Below are positions 54,199-64,000 of a DNA stretch of 64,000 nt, in pieces; the stretch's first letter is position 1; every line of letters begins with the position of its first letter. A model generated the notes under the pieces. It was not told where the DNA came from, made no database searches, and saw only the letters and a program-made list of their open reading frames with translations. Made by a program: the position numbers and the translations under genes. Origin of the DNA: Gracilaria domingensis (lineage: Eukaryota; Rhodophyta; Florideophyceae; Gracilariales; Gracilariaceae); assembly GCA_022539475.1 (NCBI GenBank), contig VCMS01000148.1:62001-126000 (forward strand). The letters are read 5' to 3'.

Positions 54199-55401
54199 AT
54201 GACGCCTTCAACAGAAACTGACATTTTGATTCTCTTCTTATACACTGTGTTCGTCCTTCAATTATATGCATTCTTACTTTTAGAAAACCATCAACAAGAA
54301 AGAGGAGGAAAGAAGGCCAGACGTATTTCAAAGTCTGTAAAGTACCTCCGCACTGGGTTGCTTCGTCCGCATCTCCATACAACGCCGTGGAGGCATTTGA
54401 TGCGTTGTGGTCCTGAAAACGAATTTCTCGTCGCCACAAGCTTTCCAAGATCGCTTGTCTTTCGCGATTTACTGCCATGGTTCTCAAAGAAGCGCTCTCA
54501 AGTTCTGCTGGGATCCCCATTTCGTCAAAAACAAACGAGGAGAGGACGCAATCCACTACTAGCGACGGAGGACCTACTCGGACTTCTGCTTTGGTACTTG
54601 AAAAGTGGGGATGTTGAGTACAGTCTAAGCCCCATATTTGGAATTGTTCCATCTTCTGCATCACAATGGTTAGACTACGTTATGGAAGTGATGTATGCTG
54701 TTGTATCGGACGATGAGTATCCTGCTTTTCGTATCTGTTGGCCTACAGAATCAGAAATGGAAGAATCCTGCAACTTATTGCGGAAGAACAGATTGTTTGG
54801 GTACGCCTTGCGCGGCGTATTTGGTGTCAGTGATGGAGCACGGCTTCGTGTCCCAGACTTCGAGGATCCCGACACCCAAAATGCGTATTATAACGCGATG
54901 ACCCAAAGAGTGGAGGCGACCAATCTTCTCGTCTGGAACGTTCATGGTGAAATTATTCATGCTACGCTGAACTTTCCGGGGAGTTGGCACGATAGCTGTT
55001 TAGCCTATATATCGGGGCTGTACTGGCCTTCGCTGGCTCTCGACAGCAATACTCCTGTTGGCTTTGCAATCCTCGGCGATAGCGCATTCGTGAATGACAC
55101 AAGAACTGGAAAGGTCGTGAGGGTACGCAAGGTAAATGAGTGGAGAAATATGCCGGTATCAAATGGCTGCGTGGCAATCGAACTTCTTTTACAGCGAATG
55201 TATCCCAGCGAACGGCAATCCGCTGAATGCGGTGTTCGCGGTGTGAAAGCTCCCTTCCGTCGACTGACGAGAACGCTACCTACAGATCATTACAAACGAG
55301 GAAGGCTGTTGAGCGTTGCGTGCAATCTTGTCAACTACAGAACAAGAGTGGCAGGCTTAAACCAAATTGCTTCAGTGTACGGAAGAGTTCCACGGTCCTG
55401 A
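54199..55401 (+). CDS. Harbinger-like DDE transposase
   Basis: 400 residues from ATG 54199, uninterrupted. It cuts and re-inserts the element. An N-terminal hydrophobic stretch and basic region come first, then a helical domain (LLATEDLLGLLLWYL). The catalytic core has DGARLRVPDFEDP (first Asp), FPGSWHDSCLA, ILGDSAFVND (second Asp) and AECGVRGVKAPFRR (Glu), ending VNYRTRVAG. The core resembles the plant-transposon/DDE_4 group. All three acidic residues are present, so the enzyme may be active. Partner gene downstream on the other strand. Confidence 0.88.
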   Translation: MTPSTETDILILFLYTVFVLQLYAFLLLENHQQERGGKKARRISKSVKYLRTGLLRPHLHTTPWRHLMRCGPENEFLVATSFPRSLVFRDLLPWFSKKRSQVLLGSPFRQKQTRRGRNPLLATEDLLGLLLWYLKSGDVEYSLSPIFGIVPSSASQWLDYVMEVMYAVVSDDEYPAFRICWPTESEMEESCNLLRKNRLFGYALRGVFGVSDGARLRVPDFEDPDTQNAYYNAMTQRVEATNLLVWNVHGEIIHATLNFPGSWHDSCLAYISGLYWPSLALDSNTPVGFAILGDSAFVNDTRTGKVVRVRKVNEWRNMPVSNGCVAIELLLQRMYPSERQSAECGVRGVKAPFRRLTRTLPTDHYKRGRLLSVACNLVNYRTRVAGLNQIASVYGRVPRS

Positions 55402-55866
55402 GTTGACATTGTTTCATACTCATATGCGTGGTTTAAATGGAAGATAATTTTTTAAACAAAGGTGATTCTGCAATGTTGAGTAAAAAGGACAAAGAAACCA
55501 GTCCATATGCCTATGAACACTGCAGACAAGAACCTCGGGCGGGCTGTATATTCACACAGTAGAAACGAGGCAGCTGTGACCTCTATCCCAAACACGGCCA
55601 TGGTATCCATGACCAGCGACAGCCGTCCATTTCCCCATGCTCGGCAAAGTCCATACTGGGGCGGGATCGAAGGCTCGCTGGGTCAATGAGTTTTGTCGCG
55701 AGCGGGCGCGGCGTTCATAAATTCGTCATGTTGCACGACATCGCTCATGCGTCGTCGCAGGTAGGAGAATATATGTCAGCGCCGCTACCTTCGCCGCATC
55801 GCGCTACAGCTCAAGGATTCTGCGCAATGGAGTGCACTGTTCGCTCGTGCACACCGCAGGCGTTGT
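55402..55866. other. Convergent spacer inside the Harbinger-like transposon
   Basis: Lies between the ends of the transposase and SANT-like genes. No coding region supported. Confidence 0.5.
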
Positions 55867-56952
55867 TCAATTAAGTATTGCAACACCCAACAATTGAGCG
55901 TCCTCAGATTCTTCTGCGGCTGCTTCGCAACCAACCAGCTTACATTTGTGTGCGGCACTGAACACAGATCTCGCGGGCCCATGGACCTCACGCGCATGAA
56001 CAGACCCAAATGTGATGCTGGGAATTACCAGTACCGAGTAAGGCACCAACATCGTTCCGTTTACGTAACGGTGACTATGCGATCTGAAGTTGTGCATCAT
56101 CCCGCCCGATGGTAGGGTACCTTGTGAAGCGCCCTTTGAAGGAGATATGTTATCGCGTACTTGTTCTCTTGATTTTGAAAAGACTTCATTAAGCGTATCC
56201 TTGATGGAAGAAGAGACCATCGCTTGAATGCTGTCACGACTTTGTTCCACTACTTTCTTCACGATTGAGTCGATGTTATTCTCTGCCGTGGTTTGCAGAC
56301 TTTCGCGACGAAGCTGGACGTCCGCAAGATTTGTCATGCTTTTCGTCAGCTCTTTGATGCACTGCATGACTTCAGATTCTCGTCGTTTTGCAGTTGACTC
56401 AAACGCTGTCCTCAATTGTAGCTTAAGTTGCAACACTTTTCCGGCATTCACTCTTGGAGCTTCTGTACTCTGTGGCTCATTCAGCTTTTCTTTTCCGTCT
56501 GGACTTATACCGTCATCCATATTTGTGTTGTACGTTAGAGATACCATTTTTGCAAGAATCTCGTTCTGGATGTTTTTTGCTCGACGCACAAATGCGGGGC
56601 ACGTAGGATCCCCGGTTCGCTTCTGGACGTAGATGAGCTTATCGTATTTCTTTTTCAAAGCTTCCGATTGCCTGCGAGTTCTGTCACACCCCTGCGCGTA
56701 TCTGTTGTAATCATGGTGCAGACGAGCCCAACCATTCATTCCAGTAGGCTCGTGTTCTTCAATAATATCTAACAATGTGTTGACATCTTTCACACTGTAG
56801 TTCCAGCTATTCGGACTTCTTCGTTTCTGCTTGCTACTCTTCGAGGATTTCTTAACTACTGTTGGCGTAGGTTCTTCTGGTTCTTGCTCTTGTACAACTT
56901 GTGGTGCAATCCCACGAGTGGGCAAACAAGAGCCGCATCGCGGAAAGCGCAC
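55867..56952 (-). CDS. SANT/Myb-like accessory protein of the Harbinger-like transposon
   Basis: The frame gives 361 codons. It has no ATG near its start (56952 is GTG), so a spliced upstream exon is likely. The domain at about 50-140 is Myb/SANT-like: SWNYSVKDVNTLLDIIEEHEP, GWARLHHDYNRYA, RRQSEALKKKYDKL, then TGDPTCPAFVRRAKNIQ, the pattern of the uncharacterised Myb-like domain (DUF6818-type) frequent in oomycete and algal mobile elements. A coiled-coil-like region with a long run of helix-forming residues follows (190-290). A basic nuclear-localisation-like KKSSKSSKQKRR precedes the domain. Expected role: bind element ends and bring the transposase to the nucleus. Confidence 0.75.
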   Translation of the reverse strand: MRFPRCGSCLPTRGIAPQVVQEQEPEEPTPTVVKKSSKSSKQKRRSPNSWNYSVKDVNTLLDIIEEHEPTGMNGWARLHHDYNRYAQGCDRTRRQSEALKKKYDKLIYVQKRTGDPTCPAFVRRAKNIQNEILAKMVSLTYNTNMDDGISPDGKEKLNEPQSTEAPRVNAGKVLQLKLQLRTAFESTAKRRESEVMQCIKELTKSMTNLADVQLRRESLQTTAENNIDSIVKKVVEQSRDSIQAMVSSSIKDTLNEVFSKSREQVRDNISPSKGASQGTLPSGGMMHNFRSHSHRYVNGTMLVPYSVLVIPSITFGSVHAREVHGPARSVFSAAHKCKLVGCEAAAEESEDAQLLGVAILN

Positions 56953-58186
56953 CGACAGGGTGTTTGAGACCTGCTCTCTATAGAGGTAGATGCAGCAGTA
57001 GAACCCTCTGATAGGGGCAGCGCGATGCCGGGTGTAAGTCCAGGTGGCCCCGACCTGAGCGTGCAGTCAGAGGTGAAAGGAAAGAATCGGCGTAGGTATC
57101 CGGTTGTTCCGGCGAGCCACAGCGAGTGGAGATATCCAGCCTAACGGTAGAGAGTGACAGGGGATCAGCAAACGAGCCGCACTGCGGAGCACTGACTCGT
57201 GATAGACGGGAATAAGTCCCGAGAATAGTGGGCAAAAACCTGTATAACAGGGCAAAGAAACGAGAGCCGTATGACTGAAATAATAACAAAGAAACAACAA
57301 AAGGTGCCGTAACGACGGTCTAGGACTCCTCAGTGGCAGAGGTCGGATGACTAGCCCGGGATTGTGGCCGCTTGCCCGATAAGGGACGTAGACCGTTCAC
57401 AAGCGGCATGAAAGTCAGAGCCAGAAGCCTCCTTGAGGTTTACTTCCCGTACAGTGGCGGCAAGTGCCGCCACTTACATACGGCACTTGAAAATATCAAT
57501 TGAAATATCTAACTATCTGGCATTGCCGGCCAATACACTACAGGTGTGCCCCCGTGGCAGGCTTGCCACAGCGCCCGCGCTATCGGGCCAACTTGGCACA
57601 CGTGTGCAGAAATACTACCCTTCCTAGGCATACCCCAAAATAGGGCCACTACTTCAGTAGCCTCTCATAACCTGAGGTGTCGAAGCCGGTAACGGATCAA
57701 CAAACTATGAAAAACACCTCTGTGCATCCCCACAAAGGGCGTTTTGCTCTATACAACTGGCTCCCGAGTTTCTGGTCGTTGGGTTTGGTCGAGAATACCC
57801 CACTCGTCATCATCGTCCTCTGCAAGTAAATACTTTTCTTCCTCATCTATGTCAATGAGATTTTGAATACGTACTGTTGCTCTTTTCATCTTGTTTACAA
57901 TAATTGCGCCCTGTTCAACCTCGGGGTTTATTCTTCTTTTATTTGAAACGAAGTACATTAGTTGGGACCAAAACAGCAGTTGCAGCCCGACACGAAGGTG
58001 GCCGAAACAACTGTTGCATCCCAACACGAAGGTGGACAGTCGAAGAGTGTCCGCTGCTTTCGCATGGATTGCAAAAAACATGGGGAGGTTACATATGTTG
58101 AGAGTGTAACCGTTTTGGGTTTGTCTTCGTCACATGCAAAGATAGTGCCTTTACAAGTCTAGGAAATAGGAATTCTTGGATGTACC
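56953..58186. other. Right part of the Harbinger-like transposon, no firm gene
   Basis: Holds one ORF of interest, 58081-57749 on the - strand. Its acidic end (IDIDEEEKYLLAEDDDDEWG) could be a first exon of the SANT-like gene, but no donor site of GTAAGT type was seen. Near 57985-58035 a CACGAAGGTGG word is repeated. The rest is without features. Confidence 0.4.
58171..58186 (-). repeat. Right terminal inverted repeat of the Harbinger-like transposon
   Basis: Inverse of 53950-53965. Confidence 0.85.
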
Positions 58187-58190
58187 CATT
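58187..58190. repeat. Target-site duplication CATT, right copy
   Basis: Matches 53945-53948. Confidence 0.8.
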
Positions 58191-58567
58191 GTGTCGTAGA
58201 ATTCCAGACATCCACGTAGATCTTCGTCAAAGCCTCCACCATAGCGATCACGACCCTGAAACGCTTTCATAATTCCGTTCAATCCGAGAGAACGGTATTC
58301 GGTGTTCGGTTCGCTTTCTCCTAATTGCTGGGTTTTGGCGGATTGTGTGACAATGTTAGGCAGCACATCTACAACTCTTGTGCGGGACCTCTGTGCGCTG
58401 GGATGTTGCACGGATGGGAAGGTTCCAACTAGAGCTGTTGCTTGTGGTGGCTTTCGTTTTAAGTCCGGGGGAGCACGGGAAAACCGCTTAGTTCTCAAAT
58501 GTTCTGTTGTAAAGTTTGTATGGGTAAGACAATCGTACTTGTCACGTAGAATCAAAATGAATTGCAT
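58191..58567 (-). pseudogene. Copia gag, N-terminal part
   Basis: ATG 58567. A basic, Pro/Ser-rich start leads into IMKAFQGRDRYGGGFDEDLRG and CLEFYDTM, the first block of copia Gag. The frame then enters the transposon end. The next residues of gag (ARVCQLTDQ) are at 53944. The short interruption by a mobile element is the only break in this piece. Confidence 0.75.
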
Positions 58568-59137
58568 TGCTGTATTTCAAATGTTCGATAGCGTTTGAAT
58601 GTTTGCAAGATACTTGCCTACAATGCACATTTTTGAAAGCGGGAAGAAATGTTTCATGAATACATTATTGTAGACGACGTAAATGTTTCTCCGAACATTT
58701 GAGTACACAAAAGTTGCTTTGATTTCTATGGACAGACCCACGTCTATGTTTAAGTTTTGATTGTGTAGCAAAACTATATATGAGTAGTACCAAAGAGATA
58801 TCATGAAGTCTGCCACTACCGCCGCTTTGTTAAGCAGTATAACAATGTATATAATGCAAAAAACGCTGTTTTGGAGCAAAATGCGCAATGTTTGTTTTAG
58901 TTTATCATCTTACTGGCTGTGCGGTTGAAGCCAATACTTTTGTCATCTGTGTATCTTTGCATGAGAATCAGAATTGGACAAATAGATTAACAGTTCTTGA
59001 ATATGGACAAAGACATATTGCAGGTTCTGCAACACGCACTGCAAATATTTGAAGGATGCGACGATACATTAACCTGCAACATTTTATTAGAGCGTTCCGT
59101 TGTTTGCATCTTACAGCTTACGTTTTACAGTGCCTAC
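58568..59137. other. AT-rich stretch upstream of the copia gag
   Basis: Could hold the copia 5' LTR and leader, but no partner sequence was recognised near 46 kb. No gene supported. Confidence 0.4.
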
Positions 59138-59145
59138 ATGAAACG

Positions 59146-59820
59146 TTACCAGGGCAGAAGGAAAAAGAATTCTATCAAAATAAAAAACAAATACTCATAC
59201 AGCACTTTACTTGACGAACCGACATTCTTCTTAGGACGTATAATTTGAGGACATGTTGCGTTTCCCGTGCTCTCCGGAGAACTCTGGTTGTTTTCCATTT
59301 GCCGTGGTGATTTGTTCTGCTGTTGAACTGAAACGGGTTCTACTTCACGCGGTTCCTGTTGTGCTCCAGTGTTACCATTGTCCCGAGCAGTACCGGCGAC
59401 AACATTGGGCGAAGCGTCTGTAGCAATAAACGTCCGTTGCGTGAGACATTTTACAAGTGCTCTTGCTCTGGGATACCCCTGTTGACGCTTTACAAAGACA
59501 CCACGTCCAATGAGAAACTCAATCCAGCGTAAGGTGGTAGTCTTCGGCATGTATGCGATTGTCCCCGCTCTGAACGTTGCAGTAAATTCTAACCAAAGGC
59601 CCTCGCCATATAGTTCCGTCTCCTTGGAAGCGGTTAGCATCTCTCTTGAATATTCCTCCACTTCAACTTTGTACTGAGCTTTAGATTCTTCATAACAACC
59701 GTCGGGAGGTGGGTCAGAGTCTCCAATTTGATTGTAAAGTTCTTCGGAAACAACAAATGTAGTCCCTATGAACAACTGTTCTGGGCAATAAATGTACTGT
59801 AGAGAGCCAAATAATGGTCA
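59146..59820 (-). CDS. Hypothetical protein, likely an exon
   Basis: The open frame of about 210 codons has no ATG near its beginning; a CTCTACAG acceptor-like sequence near 59800 suggests an upstream exon. Visible: GDSDPPPDGCYEE, EEYSREML, LWLEFTATFRAGTIAYMPKTTTLRWIEF, a Gln/Asn/Ser-rich tail. A GTAAAG near 59206 could be a donor, in which case the hydrophobic last 20 codons are intron. I do not recognise the protein. Confidence 0.4.
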
Positions 59821-61001
59821 AATAATTACTCGAGGTGCCGAATCATGTACGCAAGATGGCCACGGGGCCCAGACTGATTTTTTGAAATTAACTCATTGGG
59901 TCGGAACATGTCCGCATCGATATCAACGGATTCCAAGAGGCCAGAGAGCAGCCTTAGGATAGCCGCTTCATTCTGCCAAAGTCATTCCCGTCTACTTTTC
60001 ATCTTCTGGTAATCTCGGTGATTCACCGATCATTCTTAAAAAAAGTCGTCGAGCTGTTACGCCTCAAATCAAGTCGCGCAGCATACTCCGCGCTGGTATC
60101 TACCAGACTGGTAGATACCAGCGCTGAGTGCCAGTGGTAGTACCAGCCCTATAAAGAAACCGCACGACATCTTCATCCCTGTGCAGGCCTTCCACAACTT
60201 CTGTTTTCGGCGCTTCACCGGGTGCGGCAACTGTCTCATTACGCTGGATCCCAGCAGTCCATCGTCTTTCCGGTTTGAGACCGGCCAACGAAAGATCGAA
60301 TCGACCGGCGCTGCTCCATTCTCTCACCCTCACTTGTATGAAATTTCTGCCTTTCCGCCGCCTTCCCCGCCCCTCCAGTTCGACCGGATTCCCCAGCTCG
60401 CTGTCGGCGCCGAGCTGCAGTTGCTGTCACAGTCTAGTCGGGCCGCTTCTCTCCTGTTATTCTTACCTGTTCCTCTCTTCGCGTCCGTTTCAGAATAGCC
60501 GCACTCCGCTTCACATGCACACCATCCGTCCTATACCTGCCACTTTGCACAGTTTTTCACCCATATGTATACAAAGTCCATAGTCGCGCCCACCGCCCAT
60601 ATTGCAAGAGACGTTTCAATAACTACCGCCAGGGGCGGGTACCTCATACTTGCTTCCTATCAAACTCACGATCAACCGCTTCACCCTCCCCCGCAAACGA
60701 ATCCGCTACCGGCCATTTCAACCCTTCCGTCCATAACCATCACTTTTTATCTGCTCGAGGTTAGCACTGGTGTCGTTGCCGATCGTTTTGTACTTTTGGA
60801 TGATTACGTCAGGTATGCCTCACATGAAGGCGTCCATTTTTATGGCGACATGCTTTGTATTCTGTCCATGAGACATCAGCTCTTGCATATCGTCAAGATA
60901 TAGGAGACGCTGGGAAAGTTTACCGAGGAGCGATGCATTGGTGCCATGTGCGACAGAGATGACTATCAATTGCGCGTGCGCGAGAGGCACAAAATTCATA
61001 T
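59821..61001. other. Stretch without a supported gene
   Basis: Contains the palindrome at 60091-60125. ORFs of about 100 codons around 60180-60900 are Ser/Pro-rich and overlap on both strands. None is supported. Confidence 0.45.
60091..60125. repeat. Perfect 17-base palindrome with one-base loop
   Basis: GCGCTGGTATCTACCAG, then A, then its exact reverse complement. It can extrude as a cruciform or form an RNA hairpin. No coding gene surrounds it. Confidence 0.9.
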
Positions 61002-62081
61002 GTGGCTCAGCGCCAACAAAGGACCCAATCTGTATCGCAGCAACCCTCACTTTCAAACCAGTCGCAGAACAGCGAGCGTGATCGAAACGTACCGGACCCG
61101 GTGCCTGCTCCTGCGCCAGTTGCCGAGGATGACGACGAAAATCAACCCGAGCACAATGAACCAAAGGAGACTGGCTTGGGTAATGGAATGCTCAAGGATA
61201 CGTTTTACGTCGGGCTCATGCAAAGGTTGCTGGTATATGTGTATAGACGCATGAATTCTGAGGGTAATGCGTCACTGTTTTATCGCCACATCGGACAGTA
61301 CAGCCTTCTGGTGATGCGCAAAGCACAGTTTTTGGATGATGATCATCTCTTGATTCGTTTGGGATCATTCAATGGTAGTGAACATGGTATTCAGCAGCAG
61401 AATGTGCTGGCGAGAGAGATCTGTTTCTTTGTCGTCTACTGCATGTCCACCACCCGCATTATAAACTTGTTTGAAAACAGATCTATCCAACTTTTGCGAA
61501 CGTTTCACATGTACAGAGAGGATTTTGTAGGCGATGAAATGGAGGCGGCATCATTACCGCCTCTGCGAAACAGTGTGCTGGACGAACAGGACGGCAGGGA
61601 GAGGCTTGGCGCTAATGAAGGAAGCGCTTCTCGTAGGAATGGCACGAACGAAAGAGTAGAGCGGTCGTGGACGGACTCCGCAAATTGACGAGGAACTTCT
61701 GACAGAGTAAGAAGGACCAGGCTGGAGTTATCGCGTATTCCTGTGTCCAGACAGGTGCGGATGGTATCGCCTTATCTGGACCGCTCATTGTTTTCGTATA
61801 ATCCGGAGAGAAGCAATGTCCTGACTGCTCGGCGATTTGCTCCTGCCAAGGATTTAGGCAGTGTTAAGTTTATGAGCGCTGAAACAGGCGAATTGAGATT
61901 CAAGTTGGCGACCGAGTTTAGTTTGCTGGATGGGGAAGCGGAAGGAGAGAGAGGTGTGACGGAAAATGAGGACGTTGGTCTCCGACGAAGAATGTTTCTT
62001 TTTCACCCGCTCTTGCCGTTTGTTATGGCAATGGAGGGGCATCGGCCTGTGAACTTTCATGTTTACGGGCATGCCGAATGA
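61002..62081 (+). CDS. Hypothetical protein, possibly one spliced or frameshifted gene
   Basis: Two ORFs in a row: 61002-61688 (228 codons, Gln/Ser/Asp-rich start, then helical KDTFYVGLMQRLLVYVYRRM and REICFFVVYCMSTTRIINLF) and 61743-62081 (112 codons, VSPYLDRSLFSYNPERSN, KFMSAETGELRFKLATEF, PLLPFVMAMEGHRPVNF). Between them GTAAGA (near 61708) and TGTGTCCAG (near 61751) could bound a 45-base intron, with a frame change near 61680. Neither piece has an ATG at its start. The protein-like composition of both argues for a gene, with unknown function. Confidence 0.4.
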
Positions 62082-64000
62082 TGATCGCCGCATATGACGA
62101 TTTTTACGGGCGGAAGTAGTCTGCGGATCTGAACTGCTGCGCAATACATACATACATGGATTGGCAATGTACCCAACGTTGTCTTTCTCCATATAACTTT
62201 TCCGTTCATGACGAATCTGGCCAAGTGCGATTCATTCTATCCCTATCTACACAAACGGACTCCAGATACTGATTTGAGGGCACGATCAATATTGGTTTTC
62301 TCATTAACGCTTTTCTCACATATGACATCGTCAACGGGGCGAAATTCGCGAAAAGCTAACTACTTCAGGTCGAACTGCACAGTGGGGCCCTGTCGACTCG
62401 CAATAGATTGCATCAAAGCTCTGCAGTTCACTCCATTTGTCCCTCTTAAGCTTGAAAGGAATCACAAAAGCACCTAAGTGTATAACTCCGATATAGAAAT
62501 TTCATTGAAGTTGATCTTGATGGTGAACGGAACTTTTGTATCCAAAATTATTGGAAGGAGTACAGATTAGTTTGAGTTGCTTTGTGAACCACCGGACTTT
62601 AGCTCGTGTACTTGCTAGAGCATGAAAGGGGGGTAGTAATCGTACAGAGAGTGGAATACGACCCATGGCAGTGAACACAGGGCATCCGGAAATGAACGGG
62701 CTCGAGTGGTGGGAAGATTAACAGCTACGAATGCCGTTCCCACGTGCGCTGCGGGTTACGACAGTACCAAGGCAAATATGTTTAGTGACACTCAAACGCG
62801 CTCACGACAGCCTCCTATGATCACCTAAACATTTCTCTTACCCTGTAGCGCCGCTAGTGCTTTGTCTGCTCTTACAATCTGGACCACCGTCATATCGAAG
62901 CCACCAACTTGCAAATTGCTGAGTGGATATAAGGGTGATCAAACTTGTACTTTTTCTAAGGTACACCTAAACCTATTCTTCGGGTTTAGGAAAAAGATTC
63001 GCTTTACTCTGAGTGGTATGTAAGAGATATGACGTCCACAATGGATTAAGCTGCTTTACGCTCAAGAAGGAAGTGATTTCGTTCAGTGACGAACCCTGGG
63101 CGTGGGAACGGTCTGCTACTTTAAAGAAAGCACAAGCGCTTCGGAACTGATGTCTAAATAGAGACATTGTACCAGGGGTACCGTACTTTCAAGCAAACCT
63201 GAAACAGACTCTTGTGAGTGGACGAGTGATGCTGATGATGTAAGCCGAGCGTCTTTTGCACACGTTGGCAATGGCTTTCTTCGGAGCAGGACTGCTATCT
63301 TCAGCTAGTCGAATTATGACTAGTCCTGAGTTTTGGTCTACGGCAAATGCGGAATGCAAGACGCGCACACTGTTCACAGAGGGTGGGGACGTCTTGTTGC
63401 AAATGGAGCGGCGTGTCGCGAGAGGATAGTGGTGATTGTCTCGGTGGTGTGATGGATAATGTTATCATAGGGCTAGAACTGCTTGCTGCATGAGCCAGTT
63501 CATAGTGAACTGATGAGTGCAAGGACGTGACGAACGACGTGAGGGGAAGCAAAAGTTTGTTGTCAAGAAGAAGTTAGAATTTTCCACTGGAAGAATACCA
63601 CATATAAAACGCTTTACTGTTAGTTATCATTCGTCGTATCGTGTCGTGTTTTGTCTGGCGTGGTGGGTCAGCTCCAGAGCTGGGGTGCGGATGAGATTCT
63701 GTCGAGAAACTGAACAGAGAATCATCCTAGGGGGTTGGGCATCTGCGAAAGATATGTATCACGCGAGGCAAAATGGATACGCAAGGTTGCTGACGAGGCA
63801 AAAGGCTTGGAGCCACGGCACGCGGTGGCACCTTCTTTTCCAATCAACGTAACTTTAACAAACCAAACGGTGCGAGAGATGCGTCGGGGATACCAGGGGT
63901 AGAGTTAACTCTAACTCTAGCGCGCACGGCGGCAGGCGGCAGCCAGCAGAGAGGGTGAAACCCACCGGCGTCGGGCGGATGAACGGCTGCGTGCGCCGTT
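62082..64000. other. Right edge, no supported gene
   Basis: Short ORFs only, none with recognisable motifs. Cut by the window end. Confidence 0.45.

Larger units (their letters stand above)
53949..58186 (+). mobile_element. Harbinger-like two-gene DNA transposon inserted in copia gag
   Basis: 4,238 bases. Terminal inverted repeats of about 16 bases, GGTACATCCAAGAATT (53950-53965 and, inverted, 58171-58186); the left end carries one extra A. A subterminal hairpin lies at 54033-54082. It contains a DDE transposase (+, 54199-55401) and a SANT/Myb-like protein (-, 56952-55867) that converge, the usual pair in PIF/Harbinger elements, where the SANT protein helps the transposase reach the DNA. The duplication looks like 4 bases, whereas Harbinger usually makes 3 (TWA). 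A decayed relative lies at 20087-21468. Confidence 0.85.
46100..58567 (-). mobile_element. Ty1/copia retrotransposon with three nested insertions
   Basis: Pieces of one copia polyprotein lie in order on the - strand: gag start (58567-58191), gag end (53944-53021), protease with GAG-pre-integrase, integrase and RT start (50790-48831), RT and RNase H (47440-46239). Integrase before reverse transcriptase is diagnostic of Ty1/copia. The gaps are a Harbinger-like transposon (53949-58186) and two unidentified inserts (50791-52938 and 47441-48830). In-frame stops and a frameshift show it is dead. LTRs were not found by eye. Confidence 0.85.

Noticed and set aside
57749-58081. 110-codon ORF as the first exon of the SANT-like gene
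   Set aside because: The acidic end is suggestive, but no convincing splice donor links it to 56952; left as a remark only.

Overview
This window is eukaryotic nuclear DNA, dominated by transposable elements. Evidence: LTR retrotransposons, two-gene PIF/Harbinger-like DNA transposons, candidate spliceosomal introns of roughly 60-75 bases with GTAAGT-type donors and CTAAC-like branch sites, TATA boxes, and a single-exon NB-ARC/WD40 receptor-like gene. I see no rRNA, tRNA, CRISPR array or bacterial operon. The mix (chromovirus, Ty1/copia, Harbinger-type transposase with a SANT-like partner, intron-poor NB-ARC-WD40 gene, very short introns) would suit a red alga, with an oomycete or another alga as alternatives. 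That placement is inference.

Layout. 1-1162: decayed tail of a Ty3/gypsy chromovirus. 1163-3056: gene-free, with a 59-base tandem repeat. 3062-15009: element A, a complete 11.95-kb chromovirus on the + strand with 974-base LTRs and target duplication GATAG. 15015-20070: gene-free, with recurrent CCC(n)GGGA motifs and a GC-rich minisatellite. 20087-21468: degenerate Harbinger-like element. 23063-27070: NB-ARC-WD40 gene on the - strand, followed by a broken fragment of a related gene (27355-27985). 29184-30123: a second, divergent DDE transposase, broken. 31261-33308 and 45263-45467: two copies of an unknown gene in inverted orientation; the second copy is split by element B. 33309-45261: element B, an 11.95-kb sister of element A on the - strand with target duplication CTTGA. 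46100-58567: a Ty1/copia element on the - strand into which three other sequences have been nested, including a 4.2-kb Harbinger-like transposon (53949-58186) that splits gag. 58568-64000: mostly gene-free, with two unrecognised coding candidates.

How the parts work together. Elements A and B share one plan: LTR, primer site, gag, pol in the -1 frame, a detached chromodomain ORF, then a long ORF on the opposite strand ending near the 3' LTR, then the polypurine tract and LTR. The polypurine 14-mer next to the 3' LTR occurs twice more inside pol, at the same sites in both copies. Element A keeps gag intact but has a broken antisense ORF. Element B keeps the antisense ORF but has three stops in gag. 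The antisense ORF matches no family I can name and is the best candidate for something undescribed here.
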